This document shows positions 31,972 through 41,027 of a stretch of 62,325 bases of DNA, piece by piece. The stretch is taken from NCBI RefSeq assembly GCF_014646095.1, contig NZ_BMMU01000018.1, forward strand, positions 1-62,325, written 5' to 3'. The notes under the pieces were generated by a model. The model searched no databases, was not told where the DNA came from, and saw only the letters and a program-made list of their open reading frames with translations. Source of the DNA: Streptomyces lacrimifluminis (lineage in GTDB: Bacteria; Actinomycetota; Actinomycetes; Streptomycetales; Streptomycetaceae). Each line of letters opens with the position of its first letter. Positions within the stretch are counted from its first letter, which is position 1. Position numbers and translations under genes: made by a program.

Positions 31972-33087
31972 ATGCCGCGAATCGTCTGTGTCGCCGGGGC
32001 GCGACCCAACTACATGAAAATCAAACCGGTGATGGACGCCCTGGAGCACCGGGGCGCCGAGGTCGTTCTCGTCCACACCGGCCAGCACTACGACCCGGCC
32101 ATGAACGACGTGTTCTTCGCCGACCTCGGCATCCGGCCGCCCGACCGCTTCCTCGGGGTCGGTTCCGGCAGCCACGCCGAGCAGACCGGACGCGTGATGA
32201 CCGCGTTCGAGCCGCTCATCGACGAGGTGTCCCCGGACATCGTCGTGGTGGTCGGCGACATCAACTCCACCCTGGCCTGCGCCCTGGTCACCGCGAAGGC
32301 CGGGCCGCTGCTCGCCCACGTCGAGGCCGGTCTGCGCAGCCGCGACTGGAGCATGCCGGAGGAGGTCAACCGCGTCGCCACCGACCGGGTCAGCGACTAT
32401 CTGCTGGCTCCCTCGCCCGACGCCGTCGAGAACCTGCGCGCCGAGGGCTACCGGGACGACCAGATCCATCTCGTCGGCAACGTCATGATCGACACGTTGA
32501 TGGCCAACCTGGAGCGGGCCAGGGCCTCGGACGTCCTGGACCAGTACGGCCTGACCAAGGGCGAGTACGGCCTCGTCACCCTGCACCGGCCGGCCAATGT
32601 GGACGACCCCGAGGTCCTCACCGGGCTGTTGAAGGCCCTGGGTGAGATCGCCGGGCGACTTCCGCTCGTGCTGCCCGTGCATCCGCGGGCCGCGGAACGG
32701 CTTGCCGCCATCGGGGTGCCGGGCGGTGTCCGGCTCGTACCGCCCGCCGGATACCTGGACTTCATCGCCCTGCAGGACTCCGCCCGCGTCGTGCTGACGG
32801 ACTCCGGCGGCATCCAGGAGGAGACCACCGCGCTGGGCGTGCCGTGCGTGACCCTGCGGGACAACACCGAGCGGCCCATCACCGTCGAGCAGGGCACCAA
32901 CGTGCTGGCGGGCCGCGATCCGGCGCGGATCGTGTCCACCGTGAACCGGGTGCTGGACGCTCCGCCCGCACCGCGCAGACCCGACCTGTGGGACGGCCGC
33001 GCGAGCGACCGGATCGCCGATGTGCTGCTGGAGGGGGGCACCGCGAGCACGCGGCCGAGACCGACCGACCAACCATTCCTCATATGA
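31972..33087 (+). CDS. wecB: UDP-GlcNAc-type 2-epimerase (WecB/WbpI family)
   Basis: This 371-residue GT-B-fold enzyme inverts C2 of UDP-GlcNAc, or of its 3-acetamido uronic acid relative, to the manno form. Motifs in order are GARPNYMKIKP (8-18), HTGQHYDPAMND, VGDINSTLACAL, HVEAGLRS with EEVNR, LHRPANVDD, LPVHPR and DSGGIQEETTALGVPC with RDNTERPIT. The start codon is three bases after the dehydrogenase stop. With the two preceding genes it gives a complete route to UDP-ManNAcA and its transfer. Confidence 0.9.
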   Translation: MPRIVCVAGARPNYMKIKPVMDALEHRGAEVVLVHTGQHYDPAMNDVFFADLGIRPPDRFLGVGSGSHAEQTGRVMTAFEPLIDEVSPDIVVVVGDINSTLACALVTAKAGPLLAHVEAGLRSRDWSMPEEVNRVATDRVSDYLLAPSPDAVENLRAEGYRDDQIHLVGNVMIDTLMANLERARASDVLDQYGLTKGEYGLVTLHRPANVDDPEVLTGLLKALGEIAGRLPLVLPVHPRAAERLAAIGVPGGVRLVPPAGYLDFIALQDSARVVLTDSGGIQEETTALGVPCVTLRDNTERPITVEQGTNVLAGRDPARIVSTVNRVLDAPPAPRRPDLWDGRASDRIADVLLEGGTASTRPRPTDQPFLI

Positions 33088-33138
33088 TCCGCCTGCACCA
33101 TATGCTCGTCGCACATCAGCACGCTGGGGGGAACCACC

Positions 33139-34020
33139 ATGGATCTCGCTGAGATCTTCCGGGTCATGCGCAGGCGTTGGTACGTACTGCTGCCCGGACT
33201 GCTGCTGACCGCCGGTCTGGCGGTCGCCGCGGCACTGGTGGTTCCGGTCACCTACCAGTCGCAGAGCACGGTGAGTCTCCTGAACTCCAGGAAGGCCACC
33301 GTGGCCTACGACGGCAACCCCTTCCTCAGCACGCAGACCTCGCTCACCGGTATGGCCGACAGCCTGGCCCGCAACCTCAACTCCGATGTCTCCGTGCGGG
33401 AGCTCAAGTCCCGTGGCGCCACCGGCACGTTCGAGGCCAAGCTCGCCGACAACGCCCAGGGTCCGCTGATGGCGCTCACCGTCACCGGCACCGACAAGGC
33501 CACGGTCCTGGCCTCGAACCGGATCCTGAACACGTATGCCAGGGACCGGCTGGAGCAGTTCCAGAAGCAGCAGTCCGTCACCCCGCAGGCCATGATCCGG
33601 ATGACGACCATCGTGTCCCCGCAGAACCCGGTGGCGCAGACCAAGACCCGGCTCCAGTACATGATCATGGCCGGGGGTCTGGGCCTGGTGCTGAGCCTGG
33701 TCGCCACCTTCTACGTGGAGGCGCGCCGTCGGTCGCCCAGGCCGAAGCAACCGGAGGAACCGGAGCAGGCAGAGGAGCCGGAACAGCCGGAAGAATCCGC
33801 GAGCCCGGTCACCGCTCCCGAACCGCGGAGCCGGGAATCGGTCGCGGAACAGACGATCGCCCTTCGGACGCCGCCCAGTTGGTCGCGGCCTGCCGAGAAC
33901 AGGCCCGCCGCGGAGCCGCGGGCCGGGCGGCCCGCCATGGCCGCGGCGCCCGCCGCAGAGCCGCCCGACGAGGAGTCGACTCATGGACAGCGTTCGCACA
34001 CCGGACAGCGAGAGCGCTGA
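33139..34020 (+). CDS. Wzz-like polysaccharide co-polymerase (first copy)
   Basis: This 293-residue membrane protein has an N-terminal helix (VLLPGLLLTAGLAVAAALV, about 18-36), an extracytoplasmic domain with SQSTVSLLNS and LMALTVTGTDKATVLA, and a second helix (about 178-195). It then has a long charged and Pro/Glu-rich cytoplasmic tail with repeated EEPEQ units. The VTGTDKA...ASN segment recurs in the other two Wzz-like proteins of the cluster. Such proteins set chain length or help export in Wzy-dependent systems. No tyrosine kinase domain is attached. Its last 38 bases overlap the flippase gene. Confidence 0.75.
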   Translation: MDLAEIFRVMRRRWYVLLPGLLLTAGLAVAAALVVPVTYQSQSTVSLLNSRKATVAYDGNPFLSTQTSLTGMADSLARNLNSDVSVRELKSRGATGTFEAKLADNAQGPLMALTVTGTDKATVLASNRILNTYARDRLEQFQKQQSVTPQAMIRMTTIVSPQNPVAQTKTRLQYMIMAGGLGLVLSLVATFYVEARRRSPRPKQPEEPEQAEEPEQPEESASPVTAPEPRSRESVAEQTIALRTPPSWSRPAENRPAAEPRAGRPAMAAAPAAEPPDEESTHGQRSHTGQRER

Positions 34021-35479
34021 GGCGGACGACCTCCCCCCTCCTCCCGCTCCGGCCTCCCTCGGCCGGAAGGTCCGTTCGGCGGCCCGCTGGAGCCTGATCA
34101 ACACCGTTGTCATGCGCCTGGGCAACTTCGCCACCGGCATCCTGTTGGCACGCTTCGCCCTCGGGCCGGCGGAGTGGGGTGTGTACGGCATCGCCCAGAC
34201 CGTGCTCCTGGTCCTGCTGTCGGCGAACGAACTGGGCGTGGGCCTGGCCATCGTCCGCTGGGACGGAGACCCCCGCCGCTTCGCGCCGACCGTACTGACC
34301 CTGAGCACCCTCTCCAGTGGTCTGCTGTATGCCGCCATCTTCGTCTCGGCGCCGACGGTGGCCGGGCTGCTCGGCTCGCCCGAGGCCTCGGACGTCCTCC
34401 GGGTGATGTGCGTGTGCCTGGTCATCGACGCGGTGGCCCATGTGCCCGCCGGGTTCCTGACCCGGGAGTTCGCCCAGGGCAGGCGGATGGTCATCGACGC
34501 GGTCAACTTCGTCATCAGCACCTCCGTGACCCTGGTGCTGGCCTTCTCCGGCTGGGGCGCGATGAGCTTCGCCGTCGGCGCGGTCGCGGGCAACATCGCC
34601 GCCCTCGTCGGCTTCGCCCTGGCGGTCCCCGGTACCCTGCGGTTCGGCTGGGACCCCGAACAGGCCCGCGCGCTGCTGCGGTTCGGGCTCCCGCTGGCCG
34701 GGGCGAGCCTTCTCGCCCTCGCCGTCGTCAACGTGGACACCATGGTCGTCGGCTCGTCCCTCGGTGCGGTGACCCTCGGTTTCTACGTCCTGGCGTTCAA
34801 CATGTCCGGCTGGCCGGTGCGCATCATCTCGGAGGCGGCCAGACGCGTCTCCTTCGCCGGTTTCTCCCGCCTCGCCGACTCCCCGCAGGCCCTGGCCCAG
34901 GGCTTCAGCCGCGCCCTGGGAGTCCTGGTCACCGGCACCGTCCCCCTGTGCGTGCTGCTCGGCGGCCTCGCCGCCCCGATCGTCGAACTCGTGTACGGCA
35001 GCCGGTGGGTGCCCGCCGCCGCCGCGCTGCCCTGGCTGATGGCCCTCGGCCTGGTCCGGATCGCCTGCGAACTCGCCTACGACTGTCTCGTCGCCGTCGG
35101 ACAGCGCCGGTCCCTCATCCTCGTCCAGGGTTTCTGGGCCCTCACCCTCGTCCCGGTCCTCGTCGTCGGCGCACGTCTCGACGGCATCGTCGGCGTCGCC
35201 CAGGGCCATGTGCTGGTCGCCGTCTGCCTCGTCGTACCCGCGTTCCTGTACGCCCTCTCCCGGGCCGGTATCAGCCTCGCCCACATCGCCAGGGCCTGCG
35301 GCTGGCCCCTGTTCGGGGGAGCCGTGATGACCCTGGTCCTCCTCGCCACGAAGCAGTTTCTCGGCGACGGCATCCTCGCTCTGTCCGTCGTCGGCACGGT
35401 CGCCCTGGCGTGCTACGTGGTGTGCGTACTGCCCAGCCGCCGTTTCCTGCTCGGCTCACGGAAGGCGGAGAAGGCGTGA
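33983..35479 (+). CDS. Polysaccharide flippase (Wzx/MOP superfamily)
   Basis: This 498-residue integral membrane protein has about 12-14 hydrophobic helices, starting after a disordered acidic/Pro-rich N-terminus with SLINTVVMRLGNFATGILLARF. It ends with VLPSRRFLLGSRK. The pattern is that of polysaccharide_synt/MviN-type flippases, which move lipid-linked repeat units across the membrane. The ATG lies inside the 3' end of the Wzz-like gene and the stop overlaps the GTG of the lipoprotein gene, so expression of the three is coupled. Confidence 0.85.
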   Translation: MDSVRTPDSESAEADDLPPPPAPASLGRKVRSAARWSLINTVVMRLGNFATGILLARFALGPAEWGVYGIAQTVLLVLLSANELGVGLAIVRWDGDPRRFAPTVLTLSTLSSGLLYAAIFVSAPTVAGLLGSPEASDVLRVMCVCLVIDAVAHVPAGFLTREFAQGRRMVIDAVNFVISTSVTLVLAFSGWGAMSFAVGAVAGNIAALVGFALAVPGTLRFGWDPEQARALLRFGLPLAGASLLALAVVNVDTMVVGSSLGAVTLGFYVLAFNMSGWPVRIISEAARRVSFAGFSRLADSPQALAQGFSRALGVLVTGTVPLCVLLGGLAAPIVELVYGSRWVPAAAALPWLMALGLVRIACELAYDCLVAVGQRRSLILVQGFWALTLVPVLVVGARLDGIVGVAQGHVLVAVCLVVPAFLYALSRAGISLAHIARACGWPLFGGAVMTLVLLATKQFLGDGILALSVVGTVALACYVVCVLPSRRFLLGSRKAEKA

Positions 35480-36549
35480 AGAGGCTCCTGTACCTGCTCG
35501 GCGTCCTGATGCTCGCGCTGTCCACGGCCTGCTCCAAAGGTGCCGACTCCGCCCCGGCCGCCAAGAGTCCCGGCCCCTCCTCCACCGCCGCTTCCGGCAC
35601 CCCCAGCGTCTCCAGCACCTCTCGGGCCCCCAGCCCCTCCCGTACCCCGAGTCCGTCCAGCACTCCCAGCGCCCCCCGTACCCCGAGCGCCGCCGGCACC
35701 CCGAGCGCCCCCGGCACGGCTCGCGCCACCCCCGCGGCACCGCGGAGCGCCGGCTTCCCCGACGCCCGCACCACGGGCCCCCGGATCGCGCTCACCCCGC
35801 ACTCCACCGGGAACATGAGCGTCAGAACCGACGGCACCGTCATCAGGGGCTGGGACATCACCGGGTCCCTCGACATCTACGCGAACAACGTGACCGTCAT
35901 CGACAGCAGGATCACCTCCACCAACTGGTGGGGGATCAACCTGCGTCCCGGCTACTCCGGACTCAAGGTCCTGCACACCACCATCACCGCCGTCCCGGGC
36001 AAGGGCCCCGACAACGGCGGCGTGAACTACGCCGTCTCCAACATGGGATCCAGTTCCATCGAGGTCGGCTGGTGCGACATCTCCGTCTTCGGCAACGCCC
36101 TCTCCATGGGCCAGGGCCACATCCACGACAACTACGTCCACGGCCTCGTCCCCTTCGTCAACTCCGGTGGCGAGTGGCAGCACACCGACGCGGTCATCAG
36201 CGGCGGCGGCAACACGGGCAAGCTGATCATCCGGCACAACACCCTGCTCAACGCCGTCGCCGTCGACCGGGGAGCGTCCGCGAGCATCGGCCTGTTCGCC
36301 GACACGGGGCCCGTCTCCAACACCGTCGTCGACAACAACCTGCTGGCCGGCGGCGCCTACGCCCTCTACGGGGGCGGCGACGGAGCCACCGGAATCAAGG
36401 TCACGAACAACGTCTTCTCCACCCAGTACCACCGCAACTCCGGCGTCTACGGAGCCGTCACCGCGTGGAACGCGAGTGGCTCCGGCAACGTCTGGAGCGG
36501 CAACCGGTTCTCCGACGGCACCCCGATCACCCCCGAACCGGCCGGCTGA
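35476..36549 (+). CDS. Secreted beta-helix lipoprotein of the glycan cluster
   Basis: This 357-residue protein has a lipobox LSTAC with Cys19. A 55-residue Ser/Pro/Thr linker with repeated TPS units (about 25-85) follows. The rest consists of right-handed parallel beta-helix coils (VRTDGTVIRGWDITGSLDI, NNVTVIDSRITST, GLKVLHTTITAV, KLIIRHNTLLNAV, NTVVDNNLLAGGAYALYGGG). Pectate-lyase-like folds in export clusters often cut or shape the polymer at the surface, but I see no confirmed catalytic residues. The GTG at 35476 overlaps the flippase stop (GTGA). Confidence 0.68.
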   Translation: MKRLLYLLGVLMLALSTACSKGADSAPAAKSPGPSSTAASGTPSVSSTSRAPSPSRTPSPSSTPSAPRTPSAAGTPSAPGTARATPAAPRSAGFPDARTTGPRIALTPHSTGNMSVRTDGTVIRGWDITGSLDIYANNVTVIDSRITSTNWWGINLRPGYSGLKVLHTTITAVPGKGPDNGGVNYAVSNMGSSSIEVGWCDISVFGNALSMGQGHIHDNYVHGLVPFVNSGGEWQHTDAVISGGGNTGKLIIRHNTLLNAVAVDRGASASIGLFADTGPVSNTVVDNNLLAGGAYALYGGGDGATGIKVTNNVFSTQYHRNSGVYGAVTAWNASGSGNVWSGNRFSDGTPITPEPAG

Positions 36550-36560
36550 GGAAGAGGATC

Positions 36561-37352
36561 ATGCGACGCATCGCCCGCGCCCCCTGGGAGCTCCTCAAGC
36601 GAACCTTCGGCTGGCTCGTCCTCTTCGAACTCCGCAACAAGGTCCTCCTGCTCCCCTCCGCACTACGACTGGCCCGAGTCGAAACCGCCGAGACCCGCCG
36701 CCTCACGCCTGCCGTCGCCCCCATGCCGACCGCCCTCGTCGCCACGGTCATCGCCACCCACCGTCGCCCCGACGAGGTGCGGGCAGCCGTCCGCTCGGCC
36801 CTGGACCAGACGGTTCGCGATCAGGTCGTCATCGTCGTCGACGACGGCGCCGGACTCCCCGAACTCCCGGACGATCCAAGGCTGTTCGCCGTGTCCCTGG
36901 AGCGCAACACCGGTGTGGCCGGCGTCGTGCGCAACGTGGGCATCCGCCTCACCCGCTCGCGATACGTGGCCTTCCTGGACGACGACAACCTGTGGGAACC
37001 CGACCACCTGGAACGGGCGCTGGCCGTGCTGGAGTCCCCCGACGGACCCGACGGCGTCTACACGGCCCTGCGCCGGGTCCTGCCGGACGGGACCGAACGG
37101 GACGTCCTCTCCGTGCCGTTCGACCGTCGCCGGGCCGCGCGGGAGTCCTTCCTGGACACCAACGCGTTCGTCGCGCGGCGCGACAGGGCCTTGCGCTTCA
37201 GCCGTCTGCGCCGCACGCCGGACGTGCTGCCGCGTGAGGACTGGGAACTCGTCCACCGGTACAGCCGAAGCCACAGCGTGCGCCATGTGCCGCACGCCAC
37301 CGTCCGGTACCTGGTGAACCCGGAGAGCTTCTACACGACGTGGTCCGGCTGA
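36561..37352 (+). CDS. GT2 family glycosyltransferase
   Basis: This 263-residue GT-A enzyme has an N-terminal amphipathic section (about 1-50) that may bind the membrane. The GT2 core then gives ATVIATHRRPDEVRAAVRSAL, the nucleotide Asp in VVDDGAG, NTGVAGVVRNVGI and the metal-binding DDDN motif in VAFLDDDNLWEPDHLE (about 135-150). The usual acceptor ED is at PREDWELVHRYS. The ATG at 36561 follows GAAGAGGA. It is the last gene of the plus-strand glycan operon and ends three bases before a convergent glycosyltransferase. The sugar it adds is not predictable. Confidence 0.85.
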   Translation: MRRIARAPWELLKRTFGWLVLFELRNKVLLLPSALRLARVETAETRRLTPAVAPMPTALVATVIATHRRPDEVRAAVRSALDQTVRDQVVIVVDDGAGLPELPDDPRLFAVSLERNTGVAGVVRNVGIRLTRSRYVAFLDDDNLWEPDHLERALAVLESPDGPDGVYTALRRVLPDGTERDVLSVPFDRRRAARESFLDTNAFVARRDRALRFSRLRRTPDVLPREDWELVHRYSRSHSVRHVPHATVRYLVNPESFYTTWSG

Positions 37353-37355
37353 GCG

Positions 37356-38255
37356 TCACGGCCCCGGCGTCGCCCGCAGCGCCCCCGGCCTGAGCAGCGC
37401 GGCAGCCGCCGCCCGGCTGGCCTTCCGCCCCAGGACGGCCCGCGATGTCTCACGCAGCAGAACTGCCCCCCGGAAGCAGGCCGTCGCGACGGTGCCGTGG
37501 CGCCGCCCGTACAGCCGCACGCGGTTGAGCGTGAGCAGGGTCCACAGACGAGGTGAGACCTGGGACTCGCCGCCCAGGTGCACGGCCTCGGCCGTCGGCT
37601 CCAACTGAGTGGCGTATCCCAGATCCCGCGCGCGCAGGCAGTACTCCGTCTCCTCGGAATAGAGAAAGAAGGACTCGTCCCACGGACCGCAGGCGGCCAG
37701 ACAGTCCGTGGAGACGGCCATCAGCGCGCCGGTCGCCCAGTCCGCGCGCGTGGGCCGCCGATACGCGGCGGGGTCGGTGACGATCTCGCTCAGGCCGGGG
37801 AAGCGTCCGGCCCGGCGGTTGCCGATGAAGGCCTCACCGAGGGCCCGGAGCACACTCGACTCGCGGCGCAGCGAGAAGTGGGGCGCGTCCCGGCCGTCCT
37901 CGTACAGGAGGGGTACGGCGATTCCCACGCCGTCGCCGAGCCGGTCGACGAGGCGTTTGACGCAGCCCTGCCGCATCCGGATGTCCGGGTTGCAGATGAC
38001 GACGGCCTCATGTCCTTCGACGGCGCCCAGCGCCGCGTTGACCCCGGCGGCGTACCCGGCGTTGCGGCCGGTCGGGACGACCGTGGCGTCGGGGGCCAGC
38101 GCGCGGAGAACCTCGACGGTGTCGTCGGCGGAGTCGTTGTCGGCGACGACGAGCCGCCAGTCGAGGCCCGCCATGCCGTCGGGCAGCGCGGCGAGGAACC
38201 CGGGGAGCACCGCGGCGCTGTTCCAGGTGACGACGATGACGGCGACGGGACTCAA
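37356..38255 (-). CDS. GT2 glycosyltransferase (rhamnosyltransferase-like)
   Basis: This 299-residue protein has the pattern of WbbL-type rhamnosyltransferases: VIVVTWNSAAVLPGFLAAL, VVADNDSADDT, TGRNAGYAAGVNAALGA, VICNPDIRM (DxD-like), DWATGALMAVSTDCL, and DESFFLYSEETEYCLRARDLG with HLGGES. It starts with TTG at 38255, which overlaps the stop of the preceding Wzz-Wzy gene by four bases (TTGA); no ATG or GTG lies closer to the fold. The pair are thus co-translated. Confidence 0.85.
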   Translation of the reverse strand: MSPVAVIVVTWNSAAVLPGFLAALPDGMAGLDWRLVVADNDSADDTVEVLRALAPDATVVPTGRNAGYAAGVNAALGAVEGHEAVVICNPDIRMRQGCVKRLVDRLGDGVGIAVPLLYEDGRDAPHFSLRRESSVLRALGEAFIGNRRAGRFPGLSEIVTDPAAYRRPTRADWATGALMAVSTDCLAACGPWDESFFLYSEETEYCLRARDLGYATQLEPTAEAVHLGGESQVSPRLWTLLTLNRVRLYGRRHGTVATACFRGAVLLRETSRAVLGRKASRAAAAALLRPGALRATPGP

Positions 38256-40276
38256 CGGGACTCCACGAGTTGGGGAAGCGGGGCTTCAGGGGCCTTGCGG
38301 GGTGCCGGGACGGCGTCGGTGGCCGCCTCGCGCCGGACGAAGCCCAGATAGCTGGCCCCCGCTCCCAGCAGCAGGAAGAACATGCCGGCGAACATCGGAA
38401 AGCTGAGGGAGTCGAAGGTGGCGCTGATGACCAGGGCGACCAGCGACGAGGCGAAGAACGCCTGCCCCAGTTCGCGGTCCGACTCGGTGCGGGCCAGCCG
38501 CCGGACGGCACCGCCGTGGTGGATGCCGGTGATGAACAGGGCGAGCAGGGCGACCATCCCGAGCGCCCCCATCTCGGCCAGGGTCAGCATGTACTGGTTG
38601 TCCGTGAAGAAGTACAGGTCCGGGGTGAAGGTGCCGAAGCCCCGCCCGAACAGGGGGTGTTCCTTCAGATAGGGCACGATCGCGCTGTATTTGACGGTCC
38701 GGGCCTGTGTGCTGCTGTCCGAGTTGGACAGGAACGACGCGAACAGGGCGGTGATCGTGCCGAGCAGCCCCGGAATGAGCACCTTGAAGACGGCGACGGA
38801 CGCCGCCATCACACCGATCGCGGCCCAGCGTCGGGCCGGCTTCCAGCGCGGCACCATCACCAGGGCGACCAGCAGCATGCCGATGATCGAGGTCCGCGAC
38901 ACCGTCAGGGGCAGCGCACCGGCCATGAGCAGGACGGGCCCCCAGCGGCGCAGCACGTGGAGGTGGCGGCGTACCGGATCGAAGGCCTGCTGGATCGCGA
39001 AGGGCACGAGGATGGCCAGCATGCCGCCGAACTCCAGCGGCTGGGCGGTGGTGGAGCGGGGGCGGGTGAAGGAGCCACGGTCCATGACGCTCACCTGGGC
39101 CACGCTGGTCCGGAGGCCGGGGATGTGGAAGGAGTCGGCGATGTTGGTGGCCGCGAAGAAGTCGTAGAAGCCGATCGCGGCGACCACGGACCCCATCACC
39201 ACCATCCGGCGCATCAGGACGTCCAGCCGGCTGCGCTCCTGCACCCCCGCCGAGGTCAGGACGACCAGCGACACCCACACCATGAACCCGATGAGCCCGC
39301 GGTCGGCCCCGAGGAGTTCCTGGTGCGAGCTCTCGCGCAGCGCGTCCGCGATGTACGCCGCCAGAACGGCCAGGCCGAGCCCGCACATCGCGACGCGGGC
39401 GGTCCTGGTCCCCGGCGCGGGAAGGACACGGCCGCCGAGCCAGGTCGCGAGGTACCACAGGAGGCCGAGCAGAGCGAAGACGTTGGCCGGGGTGCCGACG
39501 CCGCCGAGTGCGGGCAGCGCCAGGTTCGACGGGATGAAGAAGGCCAGCACCAGGTAGACGGTGAGGATCGCGGTGGCGTCGACCCGTCGGTTCAGCCAGC
39601 CCGGTCGCTCGCGGTTCGGCGCGCGGGCCTTCTGCGGTCGCGGGGCGGTGCCTTTCCCGACGCGCCGGCGGCGGACCACGGCGACGCCCTCGAAGAGGAT
39701 CGACAGCAGGAACGCGCTGACGACACCGACGATGACGACGGCCGCGATGTTCTGGTAGCGGCTCTTCGACTCCGCCACCGGGGTCTGCGGCAGGACCACG
39801 GGGGCTGTCTGCACGAGATACGCGGGCGGAACCTTGGCGGCGGCCTGCAGGGCGTTGAGCTGCTCACCGGCGAAGGTGGTCAGGGTGTTGGTCTCCTTGA
39901 GCACCTTCGCGCGGTCGGTCCCGGTGACGCTGAGCATGAGCAGCGGGCTCTCGCTCTGCGGCGCGAAGCCGGCCGTGTAGGGATCCGTGACACCCCGGCC
40001 GTGCAACTCCTTCGCCGCGTCGCTCGATTCGAGGGTTCTGATCAGTACGTCCGCCGTGACGATGAGCGAACCGCCCGCATTGGAGATCGGGTTGCCGAAC
40101 GTGGGGGCCAACCGGGAGACGGCCGAGGAGTCCAGCAGCGCGACCGAGCTCTGCGACTCGTAGGAGACGGGGACGGTCACGTACAGATAGGCGCCGCCGA
40201 TCAGGCTGAAAACGGTGAAAGGGACCATGAAGTACCAGCGTCGGCGCAGAATGGCCCATATTTCCCCAAGGCTCAT
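38252..40276 (-). CDS. Fusion of Wzz-like co-polymerase and Wzy/O-antigen-ligase-like polymerase
   Basis: This 674-residue membrane protein has a first part (residues 1-205) that is a full Wzz-like module: a helix at about 16-36, SQSSVALLDS, LMLSVTGTDRAKVLKETNT, and a second helix at about 175-198. A basic linker (VRRRRVGKG to NRRVDA) leads to about ten further helices. Between them is a large loop containing TTAQPLEFGGMLAI, followed by SRTSIIGM, and an HPLFGRGFGTFTPD segment that is typical of Wzy_C/O-antigen ligases. Chain-length control and polymerisation are therefore on one polypeptide. The ATG at 40276 has GGAGGG upstream and is set against a divergent Wzz-like gene. Confidence 0.8.
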   Translation of the reverse strand: MSLGEIWAILRRRWYFMVPFTVFSLIGGAYLYVTVPVSYESQSSVALLDSSAVSRLAPTFGNPISNAGGSLIVTADVLIRTLESSDAAKELHGRGVTDPYTAGFAPQSESPLLMLSVTGTDRAKVLKETNTLTTFAGEQLNALQAAAKVPPAYLVQTAPVVLPQTPVAESKSRYQNIAAVVIVGVVSAFLLSILFEGVAVVRRRRVGKGTAPRPQKARAPNRERPGWLNRRVDATAILTVYLVLAFFIPSNLALPALGGVGTPANVFALLGLLWYLATWLGGRVLPAPGTRTARVAMCGLGLAVLAAYIADALRESSHQELLGADRGLIGFMVWVSLVVLTSAGVQERSRLDVLMRRMVVMGSVVAAIGFYDFFAATNIADSFHIPGLRTSVAQVSVMDRGSFTRPRSTTAQPLEFGGMLAILVPFAIQQAFDPVRRHLHVLRRWGPVLLMAGALPLTVSRTSIIGMLLVALVMVPRWKPARRWAAIGVMAASVAVFKVLIPGLLGTITALFASFLSNSDSSTQARTVKYSAIVPYLKEHPLFGRGFGTFTPDLYFFTDNQYMLTLAEMGALGMVALLALFITGIHHGGAVRRLARTESDRELGQAFFASSLVALVISATFDSLSFPMFAGMFFLLLGAGASYLGFVRREAATDAVPAPRKAPEAPLPQLVESR

Positions 40277-40347
40277 GAACCATCCCTCCGTTCGGTGGCA
40301 TCGCGCCGCGCGTCCTGCCAGTATCGGGGTCGACGGAAGGAACTCAC

Positions 40348-41010
40348 ATGTCGCCCGGCAACGTCGCAGACGCACTGCTCCGCCGCTGGTACGTCGTGGT
40401 GGCCGTGCTGCTGCTGACGGCCGCCGGGGCCTACCAGGTGGTGCGCCCCGCCCCCCGGTACGTCGGCTCGGCGGTGGTCGTCCTCAAGCCGCCGGTGACG
40501 CAGAACCAGCCCAACCAGCTGACCAATCTCCAGCCGCCGCTCGCCGTGCTCTCGTACTCGGTGGTCCAGCAGCTGGAATCCCCTGCCGGGGCCGCGGAGC
40601 TGAAGGCGGCGGGGGTCCGCGGGACCTACCACCTCGTCCCCCGCAACAGCGGCACCAGCGCGACACCGCGCTATCTGATCCCCTCCCTGCAGGTGCAGTC
40701 GCAGGCGTCCGGCACCGACGCGGCCGTCACCGCGGTGCGCCGGATCGTCGACGTCTACACCCGGCACGTCGAGGAGATGCAGACGGCCCAGGGCGTCTCC
40801 GCCGGCTCGCGGATCACCGCCGCCGTCCTGGTCTCGCCGAGCGCCGCGGCGGTGCAGGGCAACAAGAGCCGGGGCCTCGCGGGTGCGGCTCTGCTGGGTT
40901 CGGCCGCCGGCGTCATCGGCGCGCTCTGGTTCGACCGGTACGCGCTGAACCGCCGGAAGGACGCTCCGGGCCGCCGACGGCACGCCGGGCCGGTTCCCGT
41001 GCCCAACTGA
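40348..41010 (+). CDS. Wzz-like protein (third copy, short)
   Basis: This 220-residue protein has an N-terminal helix (VVVAVLLLTAAGAYQV), an extracytoplasmic part with SAVVVLKPPVTQNQPNQLTN and LQVQSQASGTDAAVTAVRRIVDVY, and a second helix (AALLGSAAGVIGALWF, about 177-192). A short basic tail follows. This is the two-helix layout of polysaccharide co-polymerases without a kinase. It diverges from the Wzz-Wzy fusion across a 71-base gap and is the only plus-strand gene in this section, converging on the next glycosyltransferase with 17 bases between stops. Confidence 0.65.
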   Translation: MSPGNVADALLRRWYVVVAVLLLTAAGAYQVVRPAPRYVGSAVVVLKPPVTQNQPNQLTNLQPPLAVLSYSVVQQLESPAGAAELKAAGVRGTYHLVPRNSGTSATPRYLIPSLQVQSQASGTDAAVTAVRRIVDVYTRHVEEMQTAQGVSAGSRITAAVLVSPSAAAVQGNKSRGLAGAALLGSAAGVIGALWFDRYALNRRKDAPGRRRHAGPVPVPN

Positions 41011-41027
41011 GTGGTACTGACGGTCCA

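Noticed and set aside
30616..34743. A 1375-codon minus-strand open frame across the wec and wzz genes
   Set aside because: It runs antisense to four recognisable coupled genes and has the composition of a third-position-GC shadow, with no domain signature.
35545..35740. DNA-level tandem repeat as a separate element
   Set aside because: The repetitiveness follows from Thr/Pro/Ser codons in the lipoprotein linker and has no fixed DNA period.
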